A stretch of DNA of 64,000 nucleotides, taken from positions 40,194-104,193 of the forward strand of contig NZ_JAALJH010000023.1 in NCBI RefSeq assembly GCF_011064615.1, given 5' to 3'. A program made the translations under genes and the position numbers. Shown piece by piece: positions 26,407 through 35,267 of the stretch. The notes beneath the pieces were generated by a model. That model had not been told where the DNA came from. It made no database searches and saw only the letters and a program-made list of their open reading frames with translations. The DNA comes from Aquisphaera insulae. GTDB lineage: Bacteria; Planctomycetota; Planctomycetia; Isosphaerales; Isosphaeraceae. Within the stretch, counting starts at the first letter, position 1, and each line of letters starts with the position of its first letter.

Positions 26407-26880
26407 GGCGCGAGCTGTCGACCGCGCCCGGGCCGGGTTCCCAGCCGCATCTCGGGCCCGAGAGGGCGCAACAGAAACGGTCGGGTTCCGACCCCGCCTC
26501 CGGGTCGCCAAGACCCACTTTCCGGCATCCCAGGCCAGGAGTCTGTCCCATAAGCCGTACGCCATGGTCCTGCGACCCCCTCCGACTCCCACTCGGTAAG
26601 GGCTCTGATTGACCCACAAGTGAGTCGGTCCATTCTGATCCCCTCCCCCCTGGTGGGGGAGGGTTAGGGAGAGGGGGAACGGGCAGGCCAAGGATGAAAG
26701 ACCGGCCGCTCCGATGAGGACCGCTCGGCATCAACGCCGGGCCGGCTGGCCGGTGTGGTAGCCCCCTCTCCCTAACCCTCCCCCACACGGGGGGGAGGGG
26801 ACCGGAAGGCCCGCCCAGCCCGCCATGTCCCCCCCTTAGACAGGGCTTCCTAGCACCGTGAGTGCCGATGAGCCAAGGGG

Positions 26881-26923
26881 GAGCGGATCATCGGTCGCCT
26901 CTCCATTCGTGGGTAAAGCAAAG
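26881..26923. repeat. Dispersed 43-base repeat, copy 1
   Basis: Matches 38033-38075 on the same strand at 39 of 43 positions, starting GAGCGGATCATCGGTCG and including TCGTGGGTAAAGCA. Both copies are intergenic and are followed by a TTCGA-containing segment. Likely a member of a dispersed non-coding family. Confidence 0.85.
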
Positions 26924-27031
26924 CCTTTCGAAGGGGGGATTCAGGGGGGTCCTATGGGACCGTCACGGACAAGTCACCCGGCAACGAACCGAGGAGATGC
27001 GAGTCGTGAACTCGCTTCGCTCAAGGCTCCC

Positions 27032-27727
27032 TCACCGCTCGCGGAGTCCCCATGCCTCGGCCTCGCGGCGGCCGGCCTCGAGGCCGTCCTGGTAGCCCTG
27101 GTCGAAGAGGCGGTCGCGGAATTCGCGGTCGTGGACTTCCATGCGATCCTCGTGGACCTCGGGGCTCTCCGCGCCGGTCCAGCGGATGAGCTGGGCCACG
27201 CGGTCGAGCTGGTTGGCGAGGAAGCCGCCGACCGGGGTCCCCCAGGCGCGGAAGCCCAGGGCCTCGTGCTCGACGATCTCGAGGAACGTGGTGGGCTGGC
27301 CGTTGGCGGCGACGCGATCGGTCGCGGGGACCTGCACCGCGTCACCGGGCAGGGGACGCGGGCGCGGGTGGGCGATCTCCTCGGCCTCGTACTGCTCGTC
27401 GAGAGGAGACTCCATCAGCCCGCAGGAGACCAGGGCCTTGACGTGCTTGCAGCCGCCCGGATCGATACCCGCGCGGTGGAAGACGAAGTCGGGGCACTCG
27501 CAGGCGATCCCCGTCTCCGCCTGGACGACGTCGTACTCGGTGCCGTCGAACTTGCGGAGCCGGAACGCCCGGACCACCCCGGGCTCCTCCACGACAAGCG
27601 GCCGGACCTGGTACGCCGACCCGTTGATGAACAGACTCAGCCGCGCCGAGCACCGGGCCGACGGGCGGGGCGAACCCCCGTCGGGCCGCTCGTGAAGTCT
27701 CGGGTATGGGGCGTGCAAGCTCGGCAT
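27032..27727 (-). CDS. SWIM zinc-finger domain protein
   Basis: A 231-residue protein. Residues about 70-97 show the SWIM pattern C-x-C-x(n)-C-x-H: IACECPDFVF with two Cys, then GGCKHVKAL. SWIM fingers bind DNA or proteins. The C-terminal half (about 130-231) is Glu/Arg-rich and matches no family I recognise. It is divergent from miaA with about 210 bases between starts. Function unknown; similar proteins seem common in this planctomycete group. Confidence 0.8.
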   Translation of the reverse strand: MPSLHAPYPRLHERPDGGSPRPSARCSARLSLFINGSAYQVRPLVVEEPGVVRAFRLRKFDGTEYDVVQAETGIACECPDFVFHRAGIDPGGCKHVKALVSCGLMESPLDEQYEAEEIAHPRPRPLPGDAVQVPATDRVAANGQPTTFLEIVEHEALGFRAWGTPVGGFLANQLDRVAQLIRWTGAESPEVHEDRMEVHDREFRDRLFDQGYQDGLEAGRREAEAWGLRER

Positions 27728-27937
27728 GATGACCCTCCCTCGTCGGCAATCCGTCCTGATCCTGGTGCCCTCGTCGCCGGAACTGTTCCTTCCCGGGGAT
27801 CGCTGGCGGTATCATCGGGACCATGCTTCCTTACTCCATCCCGCACCTTGAATTATAGCCGCGAAGTGTACCTGTGTATAGTATTTCTCGAGAGATTTTT
27901 CCGGGTGTCTTCGCGGCCGTTTCGGCGGGCGGGAATC

Positions 27938-28885
27938 GTGACTGAACGGCGGCATCGGGCGGTGTACCTGACGGGTCCGACGGCCTCCGGGAAGTCGGCG
28001 GTGGGGGTCTTCCTGGCTCGTCGGCTGGGCGCGGAGGTGATCGCGCTCGATTCGATGACGCTCTACCGCGGGATGGACATCGGCACGGCCAAGCCGTCGA
28101 TGGCGGAGCGGGGGGGGGTGCCCCATCACCTGATCGACGTGCTGGACCCCTGGGAGTCGGCGAGCGTGGCCGAGTACCGGCGGCTGGCCGAGGCGGCGGC
28201 GGCGGAGATCGAGGCCCGGGGAAAACGCGTCCTGTTCGTGGGCGGGACGGCCCTGTACCTCAAGGCGATGCTCCGCGGCCTCTTCGAGGGCCCGGGCGCC
28301 GATCCGGGGTTGCGGTCGCGTTTGGAGGCGGAGGCACGCCGGGTCGGCTCGCCGGCGCTCCATGCGCGGCTCGCCGCGGCGGATCCGGTCACGGCGGCCC
28401 GGGTGCATCCCAACGACGAGCGGCGGATCGTCCGGGCCCTGGAGGTCCACGAGCTGACCGGCCGGCCGCTGAGTTCGCTCCAGTCCGAGCACGCAAGCCC
28501 CGCGCCGGCCGGGACCATGGTCTTCGCCCTGGATCGGCCCCGGCCCGAGCTGCACGCCCGGATCAACGAGCGGGTCGACGCCATGTTCGAGGCCGGCCTG
28601 GTGGAGGAGGTCCGCGGGCTCCTCTCGGCGCCCCGGCCGATCGGCGGCATCCCGGCCCAGGGCGTCGGCTATCTCGAGGTGATCGATCACCTGCAAGGCC
28701 GGACCACGCTGCCCGTGGCCGTCGAGCGGGTCAAGGCGCGGACCCGGCAGTTCGCCAAACGCCAGATGACCTGGTTCCGGGGCCTGACCGAGGTCCAACT
28801 CCGAGCCGTCGATCCCTCGGCGTCTGCCGAATCGATCGCCGACGACCTGTTCCGTGAGCTGACGACCGGTTCGAGCGACCGCTGA
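27938..28885 (+). CDS. miaA: tRNA dimethylallyltransferase
   Basis: A 315-residue enzyme that adds a dimethylallyl group to N6 of A37 in tRNAs reading UNN codons. Walker A is LTGPTASGKSAVG near the N-terminus; then come the conserved LDSMTLYRGMDIGTAKPS (Asp acts as general base), HHLIDVLDP, GGTALYLKAML and the C-terminal RTRQFAKRQMTWFR. The frame is open from 26858, but homology starts only here; the start is the GTG at 27938 with a GCGGG-rich site. Usual length. It is divergent from the SWIM gene. Confidence 0.95.
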   Translation: MTERRHRAVYLTGPTASGKSAVGVFLARRLGAEVIALDSMTLYRGMDIGTAKPSMAERGGVPHHLIDVLDPWESASVAEYRRLAEAAAAEIEARGKRVLFVGGTALYLKAMLRGLFEGPGADPGLRSRLEAEARRVGSPALHARLAAADPVTAARVHPNDERRIVRALEVHELTGRPLSSLQSEHASPAPAGTMVFALDRPRPELHARINERVDAMFEAGLVEEVRGLLSAPRPIGGIPAQGVGYLEVIDHLQGRTTLPVAVERVKARTRQFAKRQMTWFRGLTEVQLRAVDPSASAESIADDLFRELTTGSSDR

Positions 28886-29085
28886 GGGGAGGTTGATTTG
28901 CCCTTCACGGCATGGTCTCGATCTGCTATCAACCGGGCTGATCGACGGGATTGGGCCGTCCCGCGCCGGGATTGCGCGAGGATCGGGCCGACCGGACGGT
29001 CTTCCCCGTCTGCACTCGGGTCGTCGTGACACGGCGGCGAGCGTCCGCCAGGCCTCGATCGGGGCCGTTCCCAGGGAGGGGACTG

Positions 29086-31035
29086 ATGCCAATGGGCCGG
29101 CGAATCTTGATCCTGCTGGCGATGCTGCTCCTGCCGACGCTCCTGGAATGGCCGGCCCGCGGCCAGGACCCGCCGCTCCCCACGCCCGCCCCGGGGGAGG
29201 TCGTCGGCTCCGGGTTGCCCCCGGTCTCTGCCGCGGCCGACGATCCGCCGGCCGGGCTCGCGGCCCCGCAGGACCCCGCCCCCGCCCCCCCGCAGGACGC
29301 GAAGCCGATCGGGCACGAGCCCGCGGCGACCGACGCGACGGCTCCGCCGAAGAAGGCGCCCGCGAAGCCGAAGGCCCCGGCGGCGAAGCCGGCCGTTGCG
29401 ATGCCCGAACCGACGCGCGACGAGGAGGTCCGTCGGACCGAAGGTGCCGAAGGGACGCCGCCCGCCCAGCCCGCGGCTCCTGCCGCGACTCCGGCCGCGC
29501 CGCCCGCGTCGGCGCCCGCCTCCGCGGCGGAGGGGACCGGCTTCGCCCTGCCGGCGGACCAGTTGCTCATGGGCAAGCAGGAGGCGGTGCTGAGCGTCGA
29601 GGTTCAGGCCCCGCCGGACATCGTCTTCAACCGCGAGTCGACCGCGAAGCTGATCATCCGCAACAGCGGCTCGTCGGACGCCGCCGCCGTGATCGTCCAC
29701 GACGAGCTGCCGCCGGGCCTGGAATTCGTGAGCTCGCAGCCGGATGCCGAGCGGCCGGCCCCGAACCTGCTCGCCTGGCGGATCAGCACGATCTCCGCCG
29801 GCACCGAACGGGTGATCCTGGTGAAGACCCGGCCGACGAAGCGAGACGGGGCCGTCGACCACGCGGCGACGGTCACGTTCCAGGCCGGCAGCAAGGCCAA
29901 CAGCCGGATCCTCTGCCCGCAGCTCAAGGTCGAGGTGACGCAGGCCCCCTCCGAGGGGAAGGTCCTCAAGAACAAGTACGCCGAGTTCCGGATCGTGGTG
30001 AGCAACCCGGGCAACGGCCCCGCGCGGGACGTCATCGTCAAGGCGATCCTCTCCAAGGGGCTCCGCCATGGCGGCACCGAGCCGACCGAGGACAACAGCT
30101 TCTCCCTCCCCCTCCAGAAGCTCGTCGCCGGCCAGCGGATGGAGCTCGACCCGCTCGAGGTCGACGCGGTGCAGGGGGGAGAGCAGTCGTGCATCGTCAG
30201 GGTCACGAGCGCCGACGTCGACTTCGCCAAGGAAGCGCACGAGGTCGAACGGAAGGTCGAGGTCGTGGAGCCCAAGCTGAAGATGACCATCACCAGCCAC
30301 GACAAGCGATTCACCGACATGGTCGCCCCGTACACCATCACGCTCGAGAACGAGGGCACGGCCCCGGCGCGGAACGTCAAGCTGACGGCGACGCTGGGCA
30401 TGAACGGGAAGTTGACCGCGCCCCCGGCGGGCGGCAAGTACGATCCCAGCACGCGCAAGCTGTCGTGGGTCGTCCCGCTCATCGAGCCCAAGGAGAAGCC
30501 CCGCCAGTTCTCCTTCGAGGTCCGGATGGGAGGCGTGGGCGACTACGAGGCGTACTTCGAGGCCCGGGGGGACAACGGCCTGAACGTGTCGGATAGCCGG
30601 CACACGAAGATCGAAGGGATGGCCGACGTCGACCTGGTCGTCAAGGAGAAGCGCCGGGTCGTGGATGTGGACGGCACGACCACGTTCCAGATCCTGGTGC
30701 GGAATTACGGCACAAAGGAAGCCACCAACCTGAATCTTCGCGCCGCACTCTCGTCCAACGTCCAGGTGGAAGAGACGGGAGGAGGGCCCAACAAGCCGGC
30801 CCACGTGAACCCGGGCAAAGAAGGGGAGGTCATATTCCCCCCGATCGAGCGCCTCGGGCCGGGCAAGGAGATCGCCCTGTCCATCAAGGTGAAGATCCTC
30901 AAGCCCGTGCCCAAGATCGCCACCTGCCGGGTCTTCCTCCTCCACGACGGCCTCGAGCCGAACGAGACCCTGGAAGACATGGCCGGCGTGAAGGTCGGCG
31001 AATCGCGCCGCGCCCTGAGCATCGGCGGGCCCTGA
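29086..31035 (+). CDS. Secreted protein with repeated DUF11 domains
   Basis: A 649-residue exported protein. The first 27 residues are a signal peptide (RRILILLAMLLLPTLLEWPA then RGQ). Residues about 28-160 are Ala/Pro-rich linker, probably disordered. From about 165 to the end follow four or more beta-sandwich repeats of the DUF11 (conserved repeat) type, each with a variant of an N-x-G-x-x-x-A-x-x-V motif, for example RNSGSSDAAAVIVHDELPPG and NPGNGPARDVIVKAI. Such proteins occur in planctomycete cell envelopes. The ATG at 29086 has GGGAGGGG upstream; the earlier frame start at 28951 lacks a signal. Confidence 0.88.
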   Translation: MPMGRRILILLAMLLLPTLLEWPARGQDPPLPTPAPGEVVGSGLPPVSAAADDPPAGLAAPQDPAPAPPQDAKPIGHEPAATDATAPPKKAPAKPKAPAAKPAVAMPEPTRDEEVRRTEGAEGTPPAQPAAPAATPAAPPASAPASAAEGTGFALPADQLLMGKQEAVLSVEVQAPPDIVFNRESTAKLIIRNSGSSDAAAVIVHDELPPGLEFVSSQPDAERPAPNLLAWRISTISAGTERVILVKTRPTKRDGAVDHAATVTFQAGSKANSRILCPQLKVEVTQAPSEGKVLKNKYAEFRIVVSNPGNGPARDVIVKAILSKGLRHGGTEPTEDNSFSLPLQKLVAGQRMELDPLEVDAVQGGEQSCIVRVTSADVDFAKEAHEVERKVEVVEPKLKMTITSHDKRFTDMVAPYTITLENEGTAPARNVKLTATLGMNGKLTAPPAGGKYDPSTRKLSWVVPLIEPKEKPRQFSFEVRMGGVGDYEAYFEARGDNGLNVSDSRHTKIEGMADVDLVVKEKRRVVDVDGTTTFQILVRNYGTKEATNLNLRAALSSNVQVEETGGGPNKPAHVNPGKEGEVIFPPIERLGPGKEIALSIKVKILKPVPKIATCRVFLLHDGLEPNETLEDMAGVKVGESRRALSIGGP

Positions 31036-31219
31036 CCGGGCCCCTCGATCGAACCCGTGCCGCCCTCTCGCCGTCTCGAACCCCTCGATCGCCGTGCCGG
31101 TCCCCGTTACCCTATCGACGGCACGCCTCGGGAATCGGGCGTGCCCGGGGTGGCGCCGGGTGCCCGGCGTCTTCGCGAGTGCGGGATCTCGGGGCACGCA
31201 GGGGCGCGGGGGGTGAACG

Positions 31220-33094
31220 ATGGCGCGACGCTCGGCCGCGACGGCCGGCCTGGGTGGTCTGGTCGTCGCCGTGAGTTTGATGGCGACCGCTCCGGCCGCA
31301 CCGGCCGACGGCCCTCCGCTGCGGGGCGGGCGCGTGGTCGTGCTGGGAGACTCGATCACGAAGGGAGTGCGCCCGGGAGTCCGGGCCGAGGAGACGTTCG
31401 GGTCGCTGGCGGAGCGTGCCCTCAAGGTCGACGGGATCGACGTCGAGGTCGTCAACCTCGGGATCGGCGGAGAGCGGACCGACCAGGCCCTGAAGCGGCT
31501 CGACTCCGTGGCGGCGGTTCGGCCCCGGGTCGTGACCGTGATGTACGGGACGAATGACAGCTTCGTCGATCCCGGGTCGTCCGCGAGCCGGATCTCTCGA
31601 GACGAGTTCGGGGCCAACCTGCGGGCGATCGTGGCCGGCCTGCTGCTCCGCGGCATCGAGCCGGTCCTGATGACCGAGCCGCGATGGGCCGACGGGGCCC
31701 CGTTCAACGGACTCGGCGAGAGCCCCAACGTTCGGCTCGCTTCCTACATGGAGGCGAGTCGCGAGGTCGCCGCCGAATGCCGAGTCCCGCTCGTGGATCA
31801 TTTCGCCCGCTGGAGCGAGACCCGCGCGAAGGGCCAGGACCTGGCCGAGTGGACGACCGACGGCTGCCATCCCAACCCGAGGGGCCACCGCGAACTCGCC
31901 CAGGCCCTGGCGCCGGCGCTCCGCGCCGCCTTCGGTCCGGCTCCCGCGATCGTTCCCTTCCGGACCGAGCTTCGGACGATCCTGGAGCATGACGACGGCC
32001 GGTTCCTCTGGTATCACCCGAGGGCGACGGCCGTTCCGGGCGCCGGCGGTCCGGCTCGGCCCGAGGTCCTCATCACGCTCCAGAAGCACCTGCGGACCTC
32101 GGACCATTATTCGGGGCTGAGCGACCTGAGCAGTCCCGACCTGGGGCGGACCTGGATGGGCCCCCGGCCCGTGGCCGAGCTGGACTGGGTCCGCGAGCCG
32201 GGCGGCGTGGACGTGGCGGTGGCCGACGTCACCCCGATGTATCACCCGCGGTCGGGGAAGGTCCTTGCCGTGGGCGCCCAGGTCCGCTACAGCGCGAAGG
32301 GCGAACAGCTCGAGGACCGTCCCCGTTCCCACCAGACGGCCTACGCGGTCTTCGACCCCCCGTCGGGCCGATGGACGCCCTGGCGGCGGGTCGAGATGCC
32401 GGCGAATGAGACCTTCCATTTCGCGCGCAGCGCGTGCGCACAGTTCGTCGTCGAGGCCGACGGTACGGTGCTCGTGCCGTTCTACGTCGGGAAGTCGGCC
32501 GACGTCCCCTATCGCGTCACGGTCGTCCGCTGCGGCTTCGACGGCGACGCGCTGACGTATCGCGAGCACGGCGACGTCCTCGCCCTGGACGTCGCCCGCG
32601 GGCTCTACGAGCCGTCGCTCATTCGCCTGGGCGATCGCTATTTCCTGACCCTCCGCAATGACCTGAAGGGGTATGTGACCTCGAGCGGCGACGGCCTGCG
32701 TTTCCGCCCCGTGAAGCCGTGGACCTTCGACGATGGCGAGGACCTGGGGAGCTACAACACGCAGCAACACTGGCTGGCCCACGCGGGCGGCCTCTTCCTC
32801 GTCTACACCCGCCGAGGTGCGGGCAACGACCACATCCCGCGCCACCGCGCCCCGCTCTTCATCGCGCAGGTCGACCCCGAGCGGCTCCACGTGATCCGCG
32901 CGACCGAGCGGGTTCTCGTCCCCGAGCGTGGCGCGGAGCTCGGGAACTTCGGGGCGTCGCCCATCACCGACCGCGAGTCCTGGGTCACCGTCGCCGAGGG
33001 CCTCTGGGACGAAGCGTCCCGTCGCCGGGGGGCGAAAGGGGCCATCTTCGCGGCCCGGGTCCTCTGGTGGGAGCCGGCAACGGCCCCGGATTGA
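31220..33094 (+). CDS. Secreted SGNH hydrolase fused to a sialidase-like propeller
   Basis: A 624-residue protein with an N-terminal signal peptide. Residues about 38-235 are an SGNH/GDSL hydrolase: block I VVLGDSITKG (nucleophile Ser), block III MYGTNDSF, and block V TDGCHPNPRGH with the Asp and His of the triad. Residues about 250-620 read like a six-bladed sialidase/BNR-type propeller (RPEVLITLQKHLRTSD, SSPDLGRTWMGP, TYREHG and later blades), though without classical Asp boxes. Inference: removal of acyl groups and binding or cleavage of a glycan. It precedes further carbohydrate-active genes. Confidence 0.85.
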   Translation: MARRSAATAGLGGLVVAVSLMATAPAAPADGPPLRGGRVVVLGDSITKGVRPGVRAEETFGSLAERALKVDGIDVEVVNLGIGGERTDQALKRLDSVAAVRPRVVTVMYGTNDSFVDPGSSASRISRDEFGANLRAIVAGLLLRGIEPVLMTEPRWADGAPFNGLGESPNVRLASYMEASREVAAECRVPLVDHFARWSETRAKGQDLAEWTTDGCHPNPRGHRELAQALAPALRAAFGPAPAIVPFRTELRTILEHDDGRFLWYHPRATAVPGAGGPARPEVLITLQKHLRTSDHYSGLSDLSSPDLGRTWMGPRPVAELDWVREPGGVDVAVADVTPMYHPRSGKVLAVGAQVRYSAKGEQLEDRPRSHQTAYAVFDPPSGRWTPWRRVEMPANETFHFARSACAQFVVEADGTVLVPFYVGKSADVPYRVTVVRCGFDGDALTYREHGDVLALDVARGLYEPSLIRLGDRYFLTLRNDLKGYVTSSGDGLRFRPVKPWTFDDGEDLGSYNTQQHWLAHAGGLFLVYTRRGAGNDHIPRHRAPLFIAQVDPERLHVIRATERVLVPERGAELGNFGASPITDRESWVTVAEGLWDEASRRRGAKGAIFAARVLWWEPATAPD

Positions 33095-33130
33095 CGGGGC
33101 CCTCGGGATGTTGGACTCGCGACGGCCCGG

Positions 33131-33240
33131 CTTTCATCCTCGGCCTGCCTGTTCCCCCTCTCCCTGACCCTCCCCCACCAGGGGGGAGGGGAACGGAATG
33201 GACCGCCTCACTTTTGGGTAATGAGAAGCCCACCAGGGGG
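33131..33240. repeat. Dispersed G/C-skewed repeat, related to 26600-26700 in inverse orientation
   Basis: The sequence starting CTTTCATCCTCGGCCTGCCT and running through CCCTCTCCCT and CCCCCACCAGGG matches the reverse complement of 26600-26700 over about 100 bases with few changes; a shorter relative lies at 26761-26805. Both main copies contain a G-run and C-run pair that could fold. Confidence 0.85.
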
Positions 33241-33283
33241 GAGGGGAACGGAATGGACCGCCTCACTTTTGTGTAATGAGAAG
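33174..33283. repeat. Perfect-length 55-base tandem duplication
   Basis: Units 33174-33228 and 33229-33283 have the same length and differ at one base (GGGTAA against GTGTAA). The unit begins CCCACCAGGGGGGAGGGG. It is the 3' part of the dispersed repeat at 33131 and lies just before the alpha/beta hydrolase gene, so it may reflect a slippage event. Confidence 0.92.
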
Positions 33284-33374
33284 CATGGTCAGGGGGAGAG
33301 CCGGGTTTGGCCTCGTCCTCAAGCCCAGGCACGCTGTGCCGGATGAGCCTGTTTTCGTGTGATCGAGGTGGCAC

Positions 33375-35168
33375 ATGTTCCTTCCATCGCTCGTTCTGGC
33401 CTTGCTCGCCGCCGCCGACCCGCCGCCGCAAGCCGCCTCGATCGCGACGATCGAGGAGCTCTGGTCCGGGTTCGACCCGCGGGCCGCTCCCCTCGACTTG
33501 GAGGTCGTCAAATCCTGGGATGAGGGGGAGGTCCACCTGGAGACTTTCTACTTCACGGGCGAAGTCTTCGAGGGCGAGGCCGTCCGCGTCTTCGGCCACT
33601 TCGGCCGTCCAGCGCAAGCCCGGGGACTCGTGCCTGGCGTCCTCCACGTCCACGGCGGCGGGCAGACGGCCAGCCTGGACTGGACCCGGTTCTGGGCGAA
33701 ACGCGGGTATGCCTGCCTGAGCTTCGACTACTGCGGAGACGCGAATGTCGCGGGCCAGGGACCGGGCCCTCGGCGCGAGCGGTACACGCGCTGGGGGAAG
33801 GTCCCGGCCGACATGATGAAGGTGGGCGGCGGCCTGTCGATGACTCCGTCCGCCCGGTACAACCCGTGGTATCACTGGACCCTCGTCGCCCGCCGCGGGC
33901 TCACCGTCCTGGAATCCCGGCCGGGCGTGGACGGGGAGAAGCTCGGCGTCTTCGGCATCTCGGTCGGCGGGACGCTCACCTGGAGCATCGCGGCCCTTGA
34001 CTCGCGGGTGAAGGCGGCGGCCCCGATTTATGGCTGTGGGTGGGAGTTCTACCCATATCCGCCCGACGAATCGGCCCCGGTGACCGACGACCTGAAGCTC
34101 TGGCGCAGGCTCATCGCCCCGGAGGCCCATGCCGCCTCCATCCGGTGCCCTGTCTTCTTGCTGAGCGCGACCAACGACTTCCACGGCCGGATGGACCTCG
34201 CCTTTCGCACCCTGGACCGCGTGCCGGCCCGGGTGAAGGGGCAGGTCTTCTCGGCGAACTACGACCATCACGTCGAGCCCGCCGAGGCTCGTTCGCTGCC
34301 GCTGTTCATGGACGCCCACCTGAAGGGGGCAGGGGGGCCGTGGCCCGCGTCGCCGCGGGTCGAGGTGGACGCCTCCGACGGGGTGCCGGTCGTCCGCGTG
34401 GTCGCCGCCGACCCCGACCGGGTCGAACGGGCGGACCTCTACTACTGTCTGAACAACGCCTGGCCCACGGCGCGATTCTGGCGGTCGATCGCGGACGTGC
34501 ATCGTCAGGGGGACGGATTCGCGGGGCCGGCCCCCTTCCTGACCACGACCGACGTGCTCCATGCGTTCGCCAGCATCACCTACTCATCGGGCGTGCGGAT
34601 CAGCTCGCGGCTGTTCACCAGGCCGGTCGCCTCGCTCGCCGGCGTGCGGCCGACCCTCGAACGGCAATCGCTCGTGGACGCGATGGAGACTCCGCGCGAC
34701 TGGGCCTGGGTCCCGGCGTTCACGGACCCGTGCCGGGAGGGACGCTTCTTCGCCGAATGGTCCGGCCCGGACGGCCGGCGAGGGTTCACCCTCGACCCGG
34801 ACATGTTCCCCCGCTCCCGGCCGATGCCCTTCCACTTCGGCACGCGGAAGGTCGGAGATCCGCAGTTCAGCGGGGAAGGTCGCAAGGCGCTCCTGCTCGA
34901 CCACCTCGCCGCTCACGTCCCGGATCGGGTGACCGTCCGCCTTTCGTACCGGCCTCCGGACCAGAACCCGACCGAGTACTCCTCCGTCCTGCCGGCCGCG
35001 ATCGGCGAGGGCGACTGGCGGACCTGGCGGATGGAGCCCGGCCAGTTTCGCGACATAGCCGGTCATCGGCTCCCGGGCTGGGATCGCGTCGACCGATTCG
35101 TGCTCGAGGGGAGCAGCCCGGCGCACCGACCGCCGGTCTTCAGGAACCTCCGCTGGGCGGACGAATGA
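33375..35168 (+). CDS. Secreted alpha/beta hydrolase (acetyl xylan esterase-like)
   Basis: A 597-residue exported protein with a short signal peptide (FLPSLVLALLAAADPPPQ). Residues about 60-330 form an alpha/beta hydrolase: oxyanion segment HVHGGGQTASL, nucleophile elbow GISVGGTL, acid in LSATNDFHG and His in NYDHHVEP. Residues about 330-597 form beta-rich domains of unknown type (concanavalin-like or galactose-binding by inference). Likely removes acetyl or methyl esters from polysaccharide. The ATG at 33375 has GAGGTG upstream. Confidence 0.85.
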   Translation: MFLPSLVLALLAAADPPPQAASIATIEELWSGFDPRAAPLDLEVVKSWDEGEVHLETFYFTGEVFEGEAVRVFGHFGRPAQARGLVPGVLHVHGGGQTASLDWTRFWAKRGYACLSFDYCGDANVAGQGPGPRRERYTRWGKVPADMMKVGGGLSMTPSARYNPWYHWTLVARRGLTVLESRPGVDGEKLGVFGISVGGTLTWSIAALDSRVKAAAPIYGCGWEFYPYPPDESAPVTDDLKLWRRLIAPEAHAASIRCPVFLLSATNDFHGRMDLAFRTLDRVPARVKGQVFSANYDHHVEPAEARSLPLFMDAHLKGAGGPWPASPRVEVDASDGVPVVRVVAADPDRVERADLYYCLNNAWPTARFWRSIADVHRQGDGFAGPAPFLTTTDVLHAFASITYSSGVRISSRLFTRPVASLAGVRPTLERQSLVDAMETPRDWAWVPAFTDPCREGRFFAEWSGPDGRRGFTLDPDMFPRSRPMPFHFGTRKVGDPQFSGEGRKALLLDHLAAHVPDRVTVRLSYRPPDQNPTEYSSVLPAAIGEGDWRTWRMEPGQFRDIAGHRLPGWDRVDRFVLEGSSPAHRPPVFRNLRWADE

Positions 35169-35267
35169 GGGATCCCCAGACGATCGAGCGGAGACGCGAC
35201 GGGCAATCGCCCGGGGCACACCCAGGCCCCCGCGGGCTCGGCCACGTCGCCGCCCGCTCGAGTCCCG

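Larger units (their letters stand above)
26197..27031. other. Repeat-rich intergenic region
   Basis: No gene is supported. It contains a 27-base perfect inverted repeat (26334-26406), an inverted-orientation copy of the repeat found at 33131-33240 (26600-26700), a shorter third copy near 26761-26805, and one copy of the 43-base repeat shared with 38033-38075 (26881-26923). The frame that runs through from 26858 into miaA is a GC artefact. Confidence 0.7.

Noticed and set aside
26858..28885. 675-codon frame containing miaA
   Set aside because: The upstream half is antisense to the SWIM zinc-finger gene, and MiaA homology begins only at the GTG at 27938.
28687..31728. 1013-codon minus-strand frame
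   Set aside because: Shadow of miaA and the DUF11 protein; those have a signal peptide and clear repeats in the sense frame.
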